A stretch of DNA of 5,826 nucleotides from an uncultured Fibrobacterota bacterium (GCA_903862805.1 CAIOZP010000572.1:1-5826); one strand, 5' to 3'. Positions 1-5,826 are shown, counted from the first letter of the stretch. Notes: generated by a model not told the origin, from the sequence alone. Made by a program: numbers and translations.

Positions 1-92
1 GCTACAACTATCTTCCAGACAATGGCTTAATCCCAATAGATAATTGTACTTGCTGGTTCATCAAATTGCGGCTGAAGATTTTCGAAGGCTAA
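1..92 (+). pseudogene. Decayed IS66-type transposase fragment (tentative)
   Basis: The frame starting at base 3 is open from the left edge to a TAA at 90-92 and includes YLPDNGLIPIDN. This resembles the IS66 transposase signature in which a YL-x-DGRLPIDNN-like segment precedes the catalytic Glu. The expected continuation (ERAIRPF-like, then GRKNWLF) is missing. Shifting to the frame that reads GTA at 46 gives VLAGSS, like the LFAGS segment that normally follows about 15-20 residues later, and then a stop. Seen directly: the two short resemblances in two frames. Inferred: an internal deletion plus frameshift in a transposase remnant, with most of the element lying left of the window. The match is short and could be chance. 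No terminal inverted repeat was recognised. Confidence 0.33.
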
Positions 93-196
93 TAGTCGAA
101 AAATAAAAAAAAATTATACTGCCTTAATACCCTAATTAACAATATGTTACGAGCAATAAAGCTGTGTGCTCAAGTAGGCTGTTTTAGCTGTTTTTC

Positions 197-232
197 TTGA
201 CTCACAAATGTGCGTCTATTAGTTTGTATAGT
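197..232 (+). promoter_or_regulatory. Weak candidate promoter for the glycoside hydrolase gene
   Basis: TTGACT at 197-202 matches five of six bases of the -35 consensus. At 17-base spacing the -10 would be TAGTTT (220-225), which is a poor match. A better -10, TATAGT, occurs at 227-232 and again at 245-250, but the spacing is too long for this -35. The palindrome-like CACA-AA-TGTG (203-212) lies just after the -35 and could be an operator half-site pair. The exact promoter cannot be decided from the sequence. Confidence 0.25.
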
Positions 233-267
233 GTTTGAGCTATTTATAGTATATATGGTCTAACGCC

Positions 268-273
268 AAGGAG
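268..273 (+). promoter_or_regulatory. Ribosome-binding site that fixes a TTG start
   Basis: AAGGAG lies six bases upstream of the TTG at 280. No ATG or GTG in the same frame lies nearby upstream, and the next in-frame ATG falls well inside the conserved N-terminal domain, so this site decides the start. Confidence 0.8.
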
Positions 274-279
274 TCCGTT

Positions 280-3237
280 TTGAAGGCCCAGCCTAAAGGA
301 TCAACAGCAGCAAAACCGGTTCAGCGTCGATTGTGGGCGCTTTGGATTTGGAATAGAGGCATTAACGAAGACGCGATACTTCGCCAGTTGACTGAATTCA
401 TCGAAAAGGGTTTTGCTGGTGTTGCAATACGTCCCGGACGTGAAATGCAACCGGAATTTATGTCCGAAGAGTTCTTTCAAATTTTTGAGAAGGTTCTTGT
501 CGCAGCAAAAGCTGCCGATTTCGGAGTGAAGCTCGCAGAAGATGTTTCCATAAGCTGGACTGAAACATTCCATAGGGAAGCGTTGGTCAACTCCTCACTT
601 CGCGCACAACGCCTTTCGCTTGAAAAAGTGGAAATGGTTTCAGGAAAAGGCGCTTTCGAGTATCCGATAGTATCTCCCGATCAGTATATCGCGATGGCTC
701 TTCGGATCGCCGATGGAAAAGCCGACGCGTCATCAGTCAAGCACATTTCTATTACTTCAAAGGCTACATCGATTTCATGGAAGGCTCCTGCTGGAGATTG
801 GAAAGTCTTGGTTTTCCGCAAGATATGGCAAAAAGATGTATTTGGTCGATACCTGCCGAATCTTTTCAACCCGAAGGCTGCCAATGTCAGTTGCCAGCAG
901 GTTGTTGAGCGCTTTGTTTCCCGTTTTGAAAAATTTGTCCCGTCGGTTTTCAACGGAATTGTCAATGAACTTCCCGCTGTGATTCCGTCCAATGGAAGCA
1001 TCCCTTGGGATGATGACCTTGTGATAAAATATCGCAGTCGCTATAAAAAAGAGATACTTGACGCTATTCCTGCATTGTTTGTTCCGGTTGATGATGTGTA
1101 TGCCAGAAACCGTGCGCATGTCTATAACTTTATAATCCAGTCGATGCAGGAGCGTTTCCCAGCGGTCATCGAGACGGCGTTGGCGAAACTTCGTATGACC
1201 CAGTGGGTTCTTCTGCCTGAATACGACATCGCCGGTGGCTCCGAACAGCTTAGTGAGCTTCCTGCTCTTCCGCAGGGGCAGATCGCTGTTGCCGGTGCCC
1301 AGTGCCTTGATGGAACCGAAGCTGGTTTCCATCTGTTCAAGGCTGTGGCCGATTCCAATGCGTTGGAATATCGTAGAGAAACAGTTGCGGTTCTCGGAAG
1401 AAGTTCAAACGGACAATCCGCATCGATTCAAAGCCTTAAAAATGAGATTGATACCTGCGTTTCGCTCGGAGTGAATCATCTCCTACTTGATGGTTGTTAC
1501 GCCAATCCCGACAGGCGCAGTCACTTCAAGACTCCGTTTAATCATAGCTGGTACCATCCAGAATGGCCGTGGATCGGTGAGCTTTGCGACTATGCTGAAA
1601 ACATGATGCCATTTGCTTCCGGATTGCGGACGCGGCATGTTGCTGTTGTTATGCCGTATGCCTCGGCGATGGCAGATTATCTTCCCGACAATTCCGATTC
1701 CTACAAGCGTGCAATGACGCTTTTCCGGCGTACGGTCGGTGAGCTTCGTGCTTTGAACATCGAATTCGAGATTGTCAGCGAGCAGTTCTTGCAGTCGTGC
1801 ACAATCAAAGCCGATGGCTCGTTTGTACCGACTTCCCAACCCAAGAACAGAAAACTTGATGGCAAAGCGGTTATTATTCCGTATGCTCGGTTGGTGAACA
1901 ACTCGACATTTGTTTTCCTTGAAAAATTGGCTGCGCGTGGCGGGCATATCTTCTTTATCAATGAAGCTCCTCAGGGCGGCATTGACGATGGTCAGAATCC
2001 TGCATTCATGGCGCGCATAATGAAGCTTCTTCGTCAGAAATCCGACTTGCCGCGAATTGTGCAGTCCGGCGAACTCGCGTCGGTACTTGATGACGTTCCA
2101 AGAATGTCGCAGGTTTCGGTTGCCGGAAAAGTATGTGCTGATCTTTCCGTTACGCACGGAACTTCGCCGACAGGTCTCGATACTTTTATCGTGCACAACT
2201 CGTCGGAGAAAAAAGATTACTCAGCTTTGGTAGAGGTTCCTGTTTCCAAATACCTTTATTATTTCAACGCCGAAACCGGCGATCTGAATGATCTCCCCGG
2301 TGTTGAACACAGCGAAGAATTTTCGGCGATTGAACTCGATTTTGCTCCGCGCCAGACGGTTGTTCTTGTCGCCGCCAATGCGAAGCAGGCTACGGTTTCT
2401 GCGAAGCATAAGGTTGGCTTTGTCATGCCGCAGCTCTCGCGTCAGTACCGGCTTATCGTGAAGGATCGCTGGGCGTTTACTCCGGTTTCGCCGAACGTAA
2501 TGCCGCTTTCCGCCTGGAGTACCAAGATCGGTCTTACAAAAGACTCGTCGGGGTACTTTCATTTCCACGAAACGGCGTTCGATGTTGACCAGAAGCCTGA
2601 AAGTTGCATCCTTTCGCTTGATGCGGCGTTCAGTCGTTATCCTGGCGATGTCGAGGTGATGATAAACGGTGTCAGCGTAAAAATGATCTCCGATAGTCTT
2701 GTGAGCAGATTCGGCGACAGTGCAAGACTATACGCAAGTGCAACCCAGAACTACGACCTGATGGATGCGCTCACCGGAGGAACAAACCGCATTTCGATCC
2801 GCACCAGCGGATCTGTGAATCCTCCAGCGCCGCTTGATTTTCCTCCCATGTTGCTGGGCGCGTTCTCGCTTCGCAAAGGGCCGCGCGGCTGGATGATCGA
2901 TCTTCCTGCCGGAGAAGTAACGTACGGATCATGGACCGGTTGCGGTTATCCATATCTTTGCGGTTACGGCGAGTACGTGCAGGTTGTGGAGCTTCCCAAC
3001 GAATACCAGAAGCTTGTGCTTCGTGTAAACGGTTTGTCGGGAGCGGCGCGGATAAAGATCAACGACAAAGAAGTCGGAACCAGCGTTTTTCAGCCAGCCT
3101 GTTTCGATGTAACCGATGTAGTAGAACCGAAACGGAACGTGCTTACCATTACTGTAGCGAGTACATCCGACAATGTTTTGCGAATGAACGGAAGGCCCGC
3201 GGGCCTTACCGGCGAGGTTTTCCTCGACATATATTGA
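280..3237 (+). CDS. GH106-type glycoside hydrolase (alpha-L-rhamnosidase-like), cytoplasmic
   Basis: A 985-residue protein with the GH106/alpha-L-rhamnosidase-like architecture. Residues 21-53 (LWIWN, then GFAGVAIRPG) match the family's opening PFW-W-N...GIGGV strand, and residues 61-87 match its SEEWF...A-KLGMKVWL block. Further family-like blocks are SWKAPAGDW (166-174), the FNGIVNELP segment with E230, LPEYD (E314), GVNHLL (397-402), MPYAS (458-462) opening a Rossmann-like segment, and a C-terminal galactose-binding-like jelly roll (about 898-985). Family members hydrolyse terminal alpha-L-rhamnose, but the family is broad and the true substrate is not readable here. The N-terminus has no hydrophobic signal peptide, so the enzyme is predicted to be cytoplasmic and to act on imported oligosaccharides. 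The usual D-E-P motif reads N-E-L-P here. The start is TTG with a good ribosome-binding site. The gene appears monocistronic and ends just before a strong terminator. The superfamily call is fairly secure; the specificity is not. Confidence 0.82.
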   Translation: MKAQPKGSTAAKPVQRRLWALWIWNRGINEDAILRQLTEFIEKGFAGVAIRPGREMQPEFMSEEFFQIFEKVLVAAKAADFGVKLAEDVSISWTETFHREALVNSSLRAQRLSLEKVEMVSGKGAFEYPIVSPDQYIAMALRIADGKADASSVKHISITSKATSISWKAPAGDWKVLVFRKIWQKDVFGRYLPNLFNPKAANVSCQQVVERFVSRFEKFVPSVFNGIVNELPAVIPSNGSIPWDDDLVIKYRSRYKKEILDAIPALFVPVDDVYARNRAHVYNFIIQSMQERFPAVIETALAKLRMTQWVLLPEYDIAGGSEQLSELPALPQGQIAVAGAQCLDGTEAGFHLFKAVADSNALEYRRETVAVLGRSSNGQSASIQSLKNEIDTCVSLGVNHLLLDGCYANPDRRSHFKTPFNHSWYHPEWPWIGELCDYAENMMPFASGLRTRHVAVVMPYASAMADYLPDNSDSYKRAMTLFRRTVGELRALNIEFEIVSEQFLQSCTIKADGSFVPTSQPKNRKLDGKAVIIPYARLVNNSTFVFLEKLAARGGHIFFINEAPQGGIDDGQNPAFMARIMKLLRQKSDLPRIVQSGELASVLDDVPRMSQVSVAGKVCADLSVTHGTSPTGLDTFIVHNSSEKKDYSALVEVPVSKYLYYFNAETGDLNDLPGVEHSEEFSAIELDFAPRQTVVLVAANAKQATVSAKHKVGFVMPQLSRQYRLIVKDRWAFTPVSPNVMPLSAWSTKIGLTKDSSGYFHFHETAFDVDQKPESCILSLDAAFSRYPGDVEVMINGVSVKMISDSLVSRFGDSARLYASATQNYDLMDALTGGTNRISIRTSGSVNPPAPLDFPPMLLGAFSLRKGPRGWMIDLPAGEVTYGSWTGCGYPYLCGYGEYVQVVELPNEYQKLVLRVNGLSGAARIKINDKEVGTSVFQPACFDVTDVVEPKRNVLTITVASTSDNVLRMNGRPAGLTGEVFLDIY

Positions 3238-3243
3238 TTAACA

Positions 3244-3277
3244 AAGCGGCCGGATTTTCCGGCCGCTTCTGTATTTT
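3244..3277 (+). terminator. Strong intrinsic terminator after the glycoside hydrolase
   Basis: AAGCGGCCGG (3244-3253) pairs perfectly with CCGGCCGCTT (3259-3268), giving a very GC-rich 10-bp stem with a five-base ATTTT loop. A T-rich tail (CTGTATTTT) follows at 3269-3277. It begins seven bases after the stop codon at 3237 and separates the hydrolase from the downstream operon. Confidence 0.88.
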
Positions 3278-3293
3278 CCCGCATCCGGAAAAT
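3273..3293 (+). repeat. Second hairpin overlapping the terminator tail
   Basis: ATTTTCC (3273-3279) pairs with GGAAAAT (3287-3293) around a seven-base loop. CCGGAAAAT (3285-3293) is also complementary to ATTTTCCGG (3254-3262), which is the loop and descending arm of the terminator, so two alternative folds are possible. On the minus strand the first hairpin could also act as a terminator, though no minus-strand gene ends here. Confidence 0.5.
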
Positions 3294-3305
3294 TTCAGAA
3301 GGTTC

Positions 3306-3334
3306 TTGCATTTACGGCTCTGTTGGAATAGAAT
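3306..3334 (+). promoter_or_regulatory. Sigma-70-type promoter for the STAS/CNNM operon
   Basis: TTGCAT (3306-3311) and TAGAAT (3329-3334) are separated by exactly 17 bases. The -10 matches the consensus at five of six positions, while the -35 keeps TTG only. It lies downstream of the terminator and upstream of the STAS gene. The start of transcription would fall near 3341, leaving a leader of roughly 95 bases. The leader contains the perfect palindrome GCAAGCTTGC (3372-3381). Confidence 0.6.
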
Positions 3335-3426
3335 CCCGCCGCTTCGGAAGTCGATGAAGAATATTTCCGCAGCAAGCTTGCGAACCGTATATTTTATCGC
3401 GTCTGCATTTAGTTGACCGGCAAAAC

Positions 3427-3434
3427 GGAGGGAG
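3427..3434 (+). promoter_or_regulatory. Ribosome-binding site of the STAS gene
   Basis: GGAGGGAG contains the core GGAGG (3427-3431) six bases before the ATG at 3438, which is ideal spacing. By contrast, the next gene in the operon has no such site. Confidence 0.8.
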
Positions 3435-3437
3435 CCT

Positions 3438-3776
3438 ATGAGTTCCTCGAACCTTGAGATAGCCTACCGGGATGGTCGCATGTGGGTTACACCGCAAGAG
3501 GTCATCACCATGGATAACGTGCGTATCATGGAGGATCATTTCCGCGCGGCATTTGATGCCGGACGTTGCGATGTGGTCATCGACCTTGTTACGACCGATT
3601 CCCTCTTCAGCCTTGGCATCGGCCTGATCATGAGACTTTACAATGTGGTCAAGGAATCAGGGCGGGAGATGCGCGTGATCAATGCCGACGTAAGAATTCA
3701 CCGCGCGTTTGAATCGATGGGCCTGACCAGGGTTCTCGATATTCACATAACCGGGACACCGCTTGACATATCGTAG
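3438..3776 (+). CDS. Single STAS-domain protein (anti-sigma factor antagonist-like)
   Basis: The 112-residue protein is one STAS domain of the SpoIIAA/RsbV size class. Visible features are the beta strand VVIDL (46-50), the switch region FSLGIG (57-62), the helix IMRLYNVVKESG (64-75), the strand MRVIN (78-82) and the terminal helix AFESMGLTRVLDI (90-102). Classical members bind an anti-sigma kinase and are switched by phosphorylation of a Ser in a D-S-S/T-G motif. Here that motif reads F-S-L-G: the Asp is Phe57 and the second Ser is Leu59, leaving only Ser58 next to Leu-Gly. Phospho-switching may therefore be lost or altered. No kinase or sigma gene is nearby. The gene heads an operon and is followed nine bases later, in the same reading frame, by a CNNM-CBS-EIIA membrane protein, so a role in regulating that protein is possible but inferred. 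It is predicted to be soluble. Confidence 0.85.
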   Translation: MSSSNLEIAYRDGRMWVTPQEVITMDNVRIMEDHFRAAFDAGRCDVVIDLVTTDSLFSLGIGLIMRLYNVVKESGREMRVINADVRIHRAFESMGLTRVLDIHITGTPLDIS

Positions 3777-3785
3777 TCGAACCGT

Positions 3786-5306
3786 ATGATTTTTTCCATT
3801 CTTGTTACGCTGCTTTTCATCGCTTTTAATGCCTATTTCGTTCTTGCCGAATTTTCCCTGATCCGTGTCCGCGCCAGCCGTATTGAAGAACTTGTGGATT
3901 CCGGTAGCCGTTCGGCGCGCCTGGTGCAGATGGCGCAGGAGAGCATCAACGCCTATCTTGCCGCGATACAACTCGGAATTACCATGTCGAGCCTTGCAAT
4001 CGGATGGCTTGGCGAACCTGCGTTTCTTCATCTGATTCTCAAATTCGCGCCGGGACTCCATGTGAACCCAGAATCACACCTCGCTCATGCGGTTTCTGCT
4101 GTGTTTGCGTTTGGGATTATCACCGCGATTCATATTGTTATTGGCGAACAGACCCCAAAGCTCTTTGCGATTCATCAGGCCGAAAAAATCAGTCTTGCAA
4201 TAATTCGTCCGCTTGAAATTTTTCGCAGGATTTCCTTCGCTCCGATCTGGGTTCTCGATCACGTATCCTCCGGTATCGCAAAATTCTTTGGCCTCTCCGA
4301 AGAGGCCGCCGGAGAGCCGCTGCATTCCGATGAGGAAATCCGCATCCTGCTTGACAGACGCGAAGAAGCTGGCAAGCTTTCGCTTGATTCATTGATGATG
4401 TTCGAAAACCTTTTTGACTTTGTGAAATCGTCGGTGAAGGAAGTCATGACACCGGCCGACAAGTTGGTCTGCCTTTTTGCCGATGACGAAACCGGATCTT
4501 CGCAACTTCTGCAAAGTCGTAAATACACGCGTTATCCGCTTTGCCATACTCGCGCCGAAGGACTCGCTGGTGCGGGCCGGTATGTCCATGCGAAGGAATT
4601 TTTCCAGGCACTTGCCATGGAAGAATCTGTTAATCTTCAAAAGATCTCCCGACCGCTTGCAAGAGTTTCGGAAACGATGCTGCTCGAAGATTGTCTCGGC
4701 CTTTTTCAGCAGAAACGCATCTGCATGGCGCTGGTAGAAAATGTACAGAAACAGATTGTCGGATTGGTCAGCATGGAAGATCTTGTCGAAGAAATCGTCG
4801 GTGAAATCCGCGACGAGTTCGACGAAGTGCCAGCCCTGAAACTTTCCGAAATATTGGTTGGTGGAGCAGTTAAAATCGGCCTTAAACATGCGCTGTCGAA
4901 ATATGATGTTATCCGCGAACTTGTCGGAGCCATTCACTTCGTCAATCCGGTTTTCAATCTTGATGAAGCCGAAACAGCCGTGGGCGTAAGAGAAAAAACT
5001 CTCTCAACCGCGATAGGTCAGGGAACCGCGATTCCACACGCGAGACTGCCCGGACTTACAAAACCCCTGATTGCATTCGCATCACTTGCCGAGACAATGG
5101 ACTGGGGAGCGGCCGACGGAAACCCTGTGGGCATAGTTTTTTGCATACTTACACCGTCGTCGATGCCGAGCGCGCAGATCACCATTTTGTCAAATCTGGC
5201 CAGGATGCTTTCAACGGAATCTCTCAAGGAACGCCTGATCGATGCCGCCAACGAAGCCGATGTACTCGAAGTGCTTCTGGCTGCCGAGGAAAAAGTTCCC
5301 GATTGA
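3786..5306 (+). CDS. CNNM/DUF21-CBS pair-PTS EIIA fusion membrane protein
   Basis: The 506-residue protein begins as a HlyC/CorC-family transporter. The CNNM (DUF21) membrane domain, about residues 1-200, has the family signatures NAYFVLAEFSLIRVRASRIEE (from 15), AAIQLGITMSSLAIGWLGEP (59-78) and IGEQTPK (119-125), with hydrophobic segments near 3-26, 56-75, 101-120 and 135-160. A CBS pair spans about 217-345, from VMTP to the closing EIVGEIRDEFDE. In place of the usual C-terminal CorC_HlyC domain, residues about 363-503 form a PTS EIIA type-2 (fructose/nitrogen, PtsN-like) domain, with STAIGQGTAIPHAR carrying the probable phosphohistidine His418 and a downstream DGNPVGIVFCILTP strand. CNNM proteins act in Mg2+ (or Na+-coupled) export, and EIIA domains take phosphate from HPr or NPr. 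A transporter gated by PTS phosphorylation is inferred. ATG 3786 follows the STAS stop by nine bases without a Shine-Dalgarno site, so translation is probably coupled. Confidence 0.9.
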   Translation: MIFSILVTLLFIAFNAYFVLAEFSLIRVRASRIEELVDSGSRSARLVQMAQESINAYLAAIQLGITMSSLAIGWLGEPAFLHLILKFAPGLHVNPESHLAHAVSAVFAFGIITAIHIVIGEQTPKLFAIHQAEKISLAIIRPLEIFRRISFAPIWVLDHVSSGIAKFFGLSEEAAGEPLHSDEEIRILLDRREEAGKLSLDSLMMFENLFDFVKSSVKEVMTPADKLVCLFADDETGSSQLLQSRKYTRYPLCHTRAEGLAGAGRYVHAKEFFQALAMEESVNLQKISRPLARVSETMLLEDCLGLFQQKRICMALVENVQKQIVGLVSMEDLVEEIVGEIRDEFDEVPALKLSEILVGGAVKIGLKHALSKYDVIRELVGAIHFVNPVFNLDEAETAVGVREKTLSTAIGQGTAIPHARLPGLTKPLIAFASLAETMDWGAADGNPVGIVFCILTPSSMPSAQITILSNLARMLSTESLKERLIDAANEADVLEVLLAAEEKVPD

Positions 5307-5316
5307 CGTTTTGCAG

Positions 5317-5610
5317 TCAACCGGCTGCGGACGGAGGTTTTGGGTTATGTCGAGTTTGGTTCGCCTTGCCAACTGTGAACAATATTTTTACCGACGGATT
5401 ATTGGCGTAAATCACGTTCGCGGTATCTTCGATAGATGTAAGATCCGCGAGGATTGAATTCATAAGTGCTGTGCGTTCCGGAGTTGCTCCATGACGTGAA
5501 TCCATCGCGTTGTTTCGCGATGCTACATGCGCCACAAACTCATCGACATGATTCGTAAACACCAATGGCAGGTCATCAAGGAAACGGGCTGCCTTGTGTT
5601 ACTTATGCAT
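5317..5610 (-). pseudogene. Unrecognised small protein gene with an in-frame TAA at codon 4
   Basis: Reading leftward, AAAGGAG (5616-5622) sits five bases before an ATG (5610-5608), which is an excellent start context. The frame then reads Met-His-Lys, stops at TAA (5601-5599), and continues open as HKAARFLDDLPLV and onward for 93 codons to TGA (5319-5317). The downstream protein looks genuine: mixed composition, helix-like stretches (TPERTALMNSILADLTSIED) and ordinary codons. The family was not recognised. A shorter product could start at TTG (5565-5563), but no ribosome-binding site precedes it. CATAAG and CACAAG flank the TAA, as if nine bases had been inserted by a small duplication. The gene converges on the CNNM-EIIA gene with only ten bases between stop codons and no terminator there. 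It may be a nonsense-mutated gene, a sequencing error, or a short leader ORF with re-initiation. Confidence 0.5.
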
Positions 5611-5826
5611 ATTTTCTCCTTTCAAGAGGTTTGTGGATGCTTGTCATTAAGTCGCGAGAACTGGATTGTCAGGAGAAACGAGTTGCCCGTTGTCGAATCT
5701 GCTTACCAAGCAAATCCTCTCCGTGGTCAGTGCTCGGTTGATGTGCTATTACATATTTTCCTTTCTGTTTTGGGATTGTCCTTGGTTCAGGAAATCAGAA
5801 GAAGGAAGGGCTTAGCCAGCCCTTAA
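5611..5826. other. Right-hand non-coding region
   Basis: Apart from the ribosome-binding site of the minus-strand gene (5616-5622) and the edge hairpin, nothing supportable was found. No clear -35/-10 pair could be placed for the minus-strand gene. The short palindrome-like GCTTACCAAGC (5701-5711) is too small to interpret. A plus-strand frame stays open to the edge, but its protein has no recognisable features. Confidence 0.45.
5806..5824 (-). terminator. Terminator-like hairpin at the right edge
   Basis: AAGGGCT (5806-5812) pairs with AGCCCTT (5818-5824) around a five-base loop. On the minus strand the hairpin is followed by a pyrimidine-rich tail (CCTTCTTCT), as expected for the end of a leftward gene beyond the window. 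Only the edge is visible, so the direction is uncertain. Confidence 0.4.

Larger units (their letters stand above)
93..279. other. AT-rich intergenic region upstream of the glycoside hydrolase
   Basis: No coding frame of note is present. The stretch is clearly richer in A and T than the genes, with an A-run at 107-115 and alternating TA tracts near 241-256. It contains a near-tandem repeat of GCTGTTTT (178-195), a 6-base inverted repeat (GCTCAA at 168-173, TTGAGC at 235-240) and the weak promoter-like elements described separately. It probably carries the promoter for the gene starting at 280. Confidence 0.5.

Noticed and set aside
1483..2196. Long minus-strand open frame (237 codons) opposite the glycoside hydrolase
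   Set aside because: It lies fully antisense to strongly conserved hydrolase sequence and its translation has no recognisable domain. The same holds for the antisense frames at 775-1332 and 4389-4937.
3372..3381. Perfect 10-base palindrome GCAAGCTTGC as a dedicated operator
   Set aside because: It is a single copy of modest length downstream of the predicted transcription start, with no second site. It was kept only as a note in the promoter and leader entries.
2931..3416. Plus-strand open frame overlapping the hydrolase 3' end and running into the intergenic region
   Set aside because: It reads through the strong terminator hairpin, is out of frame with the hydrolase, and gives an Arg/Cys-rich product typical of a shadow frame.
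5599..5601. Reassignment of TAA as a sense codon to explain the interrupted minus-strand gene
   Set aside because: No bacterial code with reassigned TAA is known to me, and a single interrupted reading frame is far better explained by a mutation, a small insertion or a sequencing error.
5527..5826. Plus-strand 99-codon open frame reaching the right edge
   Set aside because: Its first third is antisense to the better-supported minus-strand frame, it has no ribosome-binding site, and its translation looks random. Its stop lies within the edge hairpin region.
5701..5826. Possible tRNA, prompted by GGTTCAGG near 5784-5791
   Set aside because: No acceptor stem, D-arm or anticodon arm could be assembled around it.

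Overview
The window is 5.8 kb of bacterial DNA with three well-supported genes on the plus strand, one probable damaged gene on the minus strand and an AT-rich left flank. The genes use TTG and ATG starts, two have clear Shine-Dalgarno sites, and there is at least one convincing hairpin terminator. A large GH106-type glycoside hydrolase and a TTGCAT-N17-TAGAAT promoter would fit the Planctomycetota-Verrucomicrobiota-Lentisphaerota group. That placement is an impression from gene content, not from a marker gene.

Layout. Bases 1-92 look like a decayed scrap of an IS66-type transposase. Bases 93-279 are AT-rich non-coding DNA with weak promoter-like elements. Bases 280-3237 encode a 985-residue GH106 (alpha-L-rhamnosidase-like) glycoside hydrolase with no signal peptide, followed at once by a strong intrinsic terminator (3244-3277). 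A second hairpin overlaps the terminator's tail. Bases 3294-3437 hold a good sigma-70-type promoter and a leader. Then comes a two-gene operon: a 112-residue single STAS-domain protein (3438-3776) and a 506-residue membrane protein (3786-5306) joining a CNNM/DUF21 transporter domain, a CBS pair and a PTS EIIA type-2 domain. Ten bases after its stop codon, a convergent minus-strand reading frame ends (5317-5610). It has an excellent ribosome-binding site but a TAA at codon 4. The last 200 bases are non-coding apart from a terminator-like hairpin at the right edge.

How the genes work together. The hydrolase appears to be its own transcription unit, closed by the terminator, and probably acts in the cytoplasm on plant- or algal-type glycans or oligosaccharides. 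The STAS and CNNM-CBS-EIIA genes are 9 bases apart, in the same reading frame, and the second lacks a visible Shine-Dalgarno site, so their expression is probably coupled. The most interesting object is the CNNM-CBS-EIIA fusion. A phosphorylatable EIIA domain (His418) sits where HlyC/CorC proteins normally have the CorC_HlyC domain, which suggests that phosphotransferase state may control an ion (Mg2+-type) transporter. The STAS protein is a candidate partner. These functional links are inferences from domain architecture and gene order.
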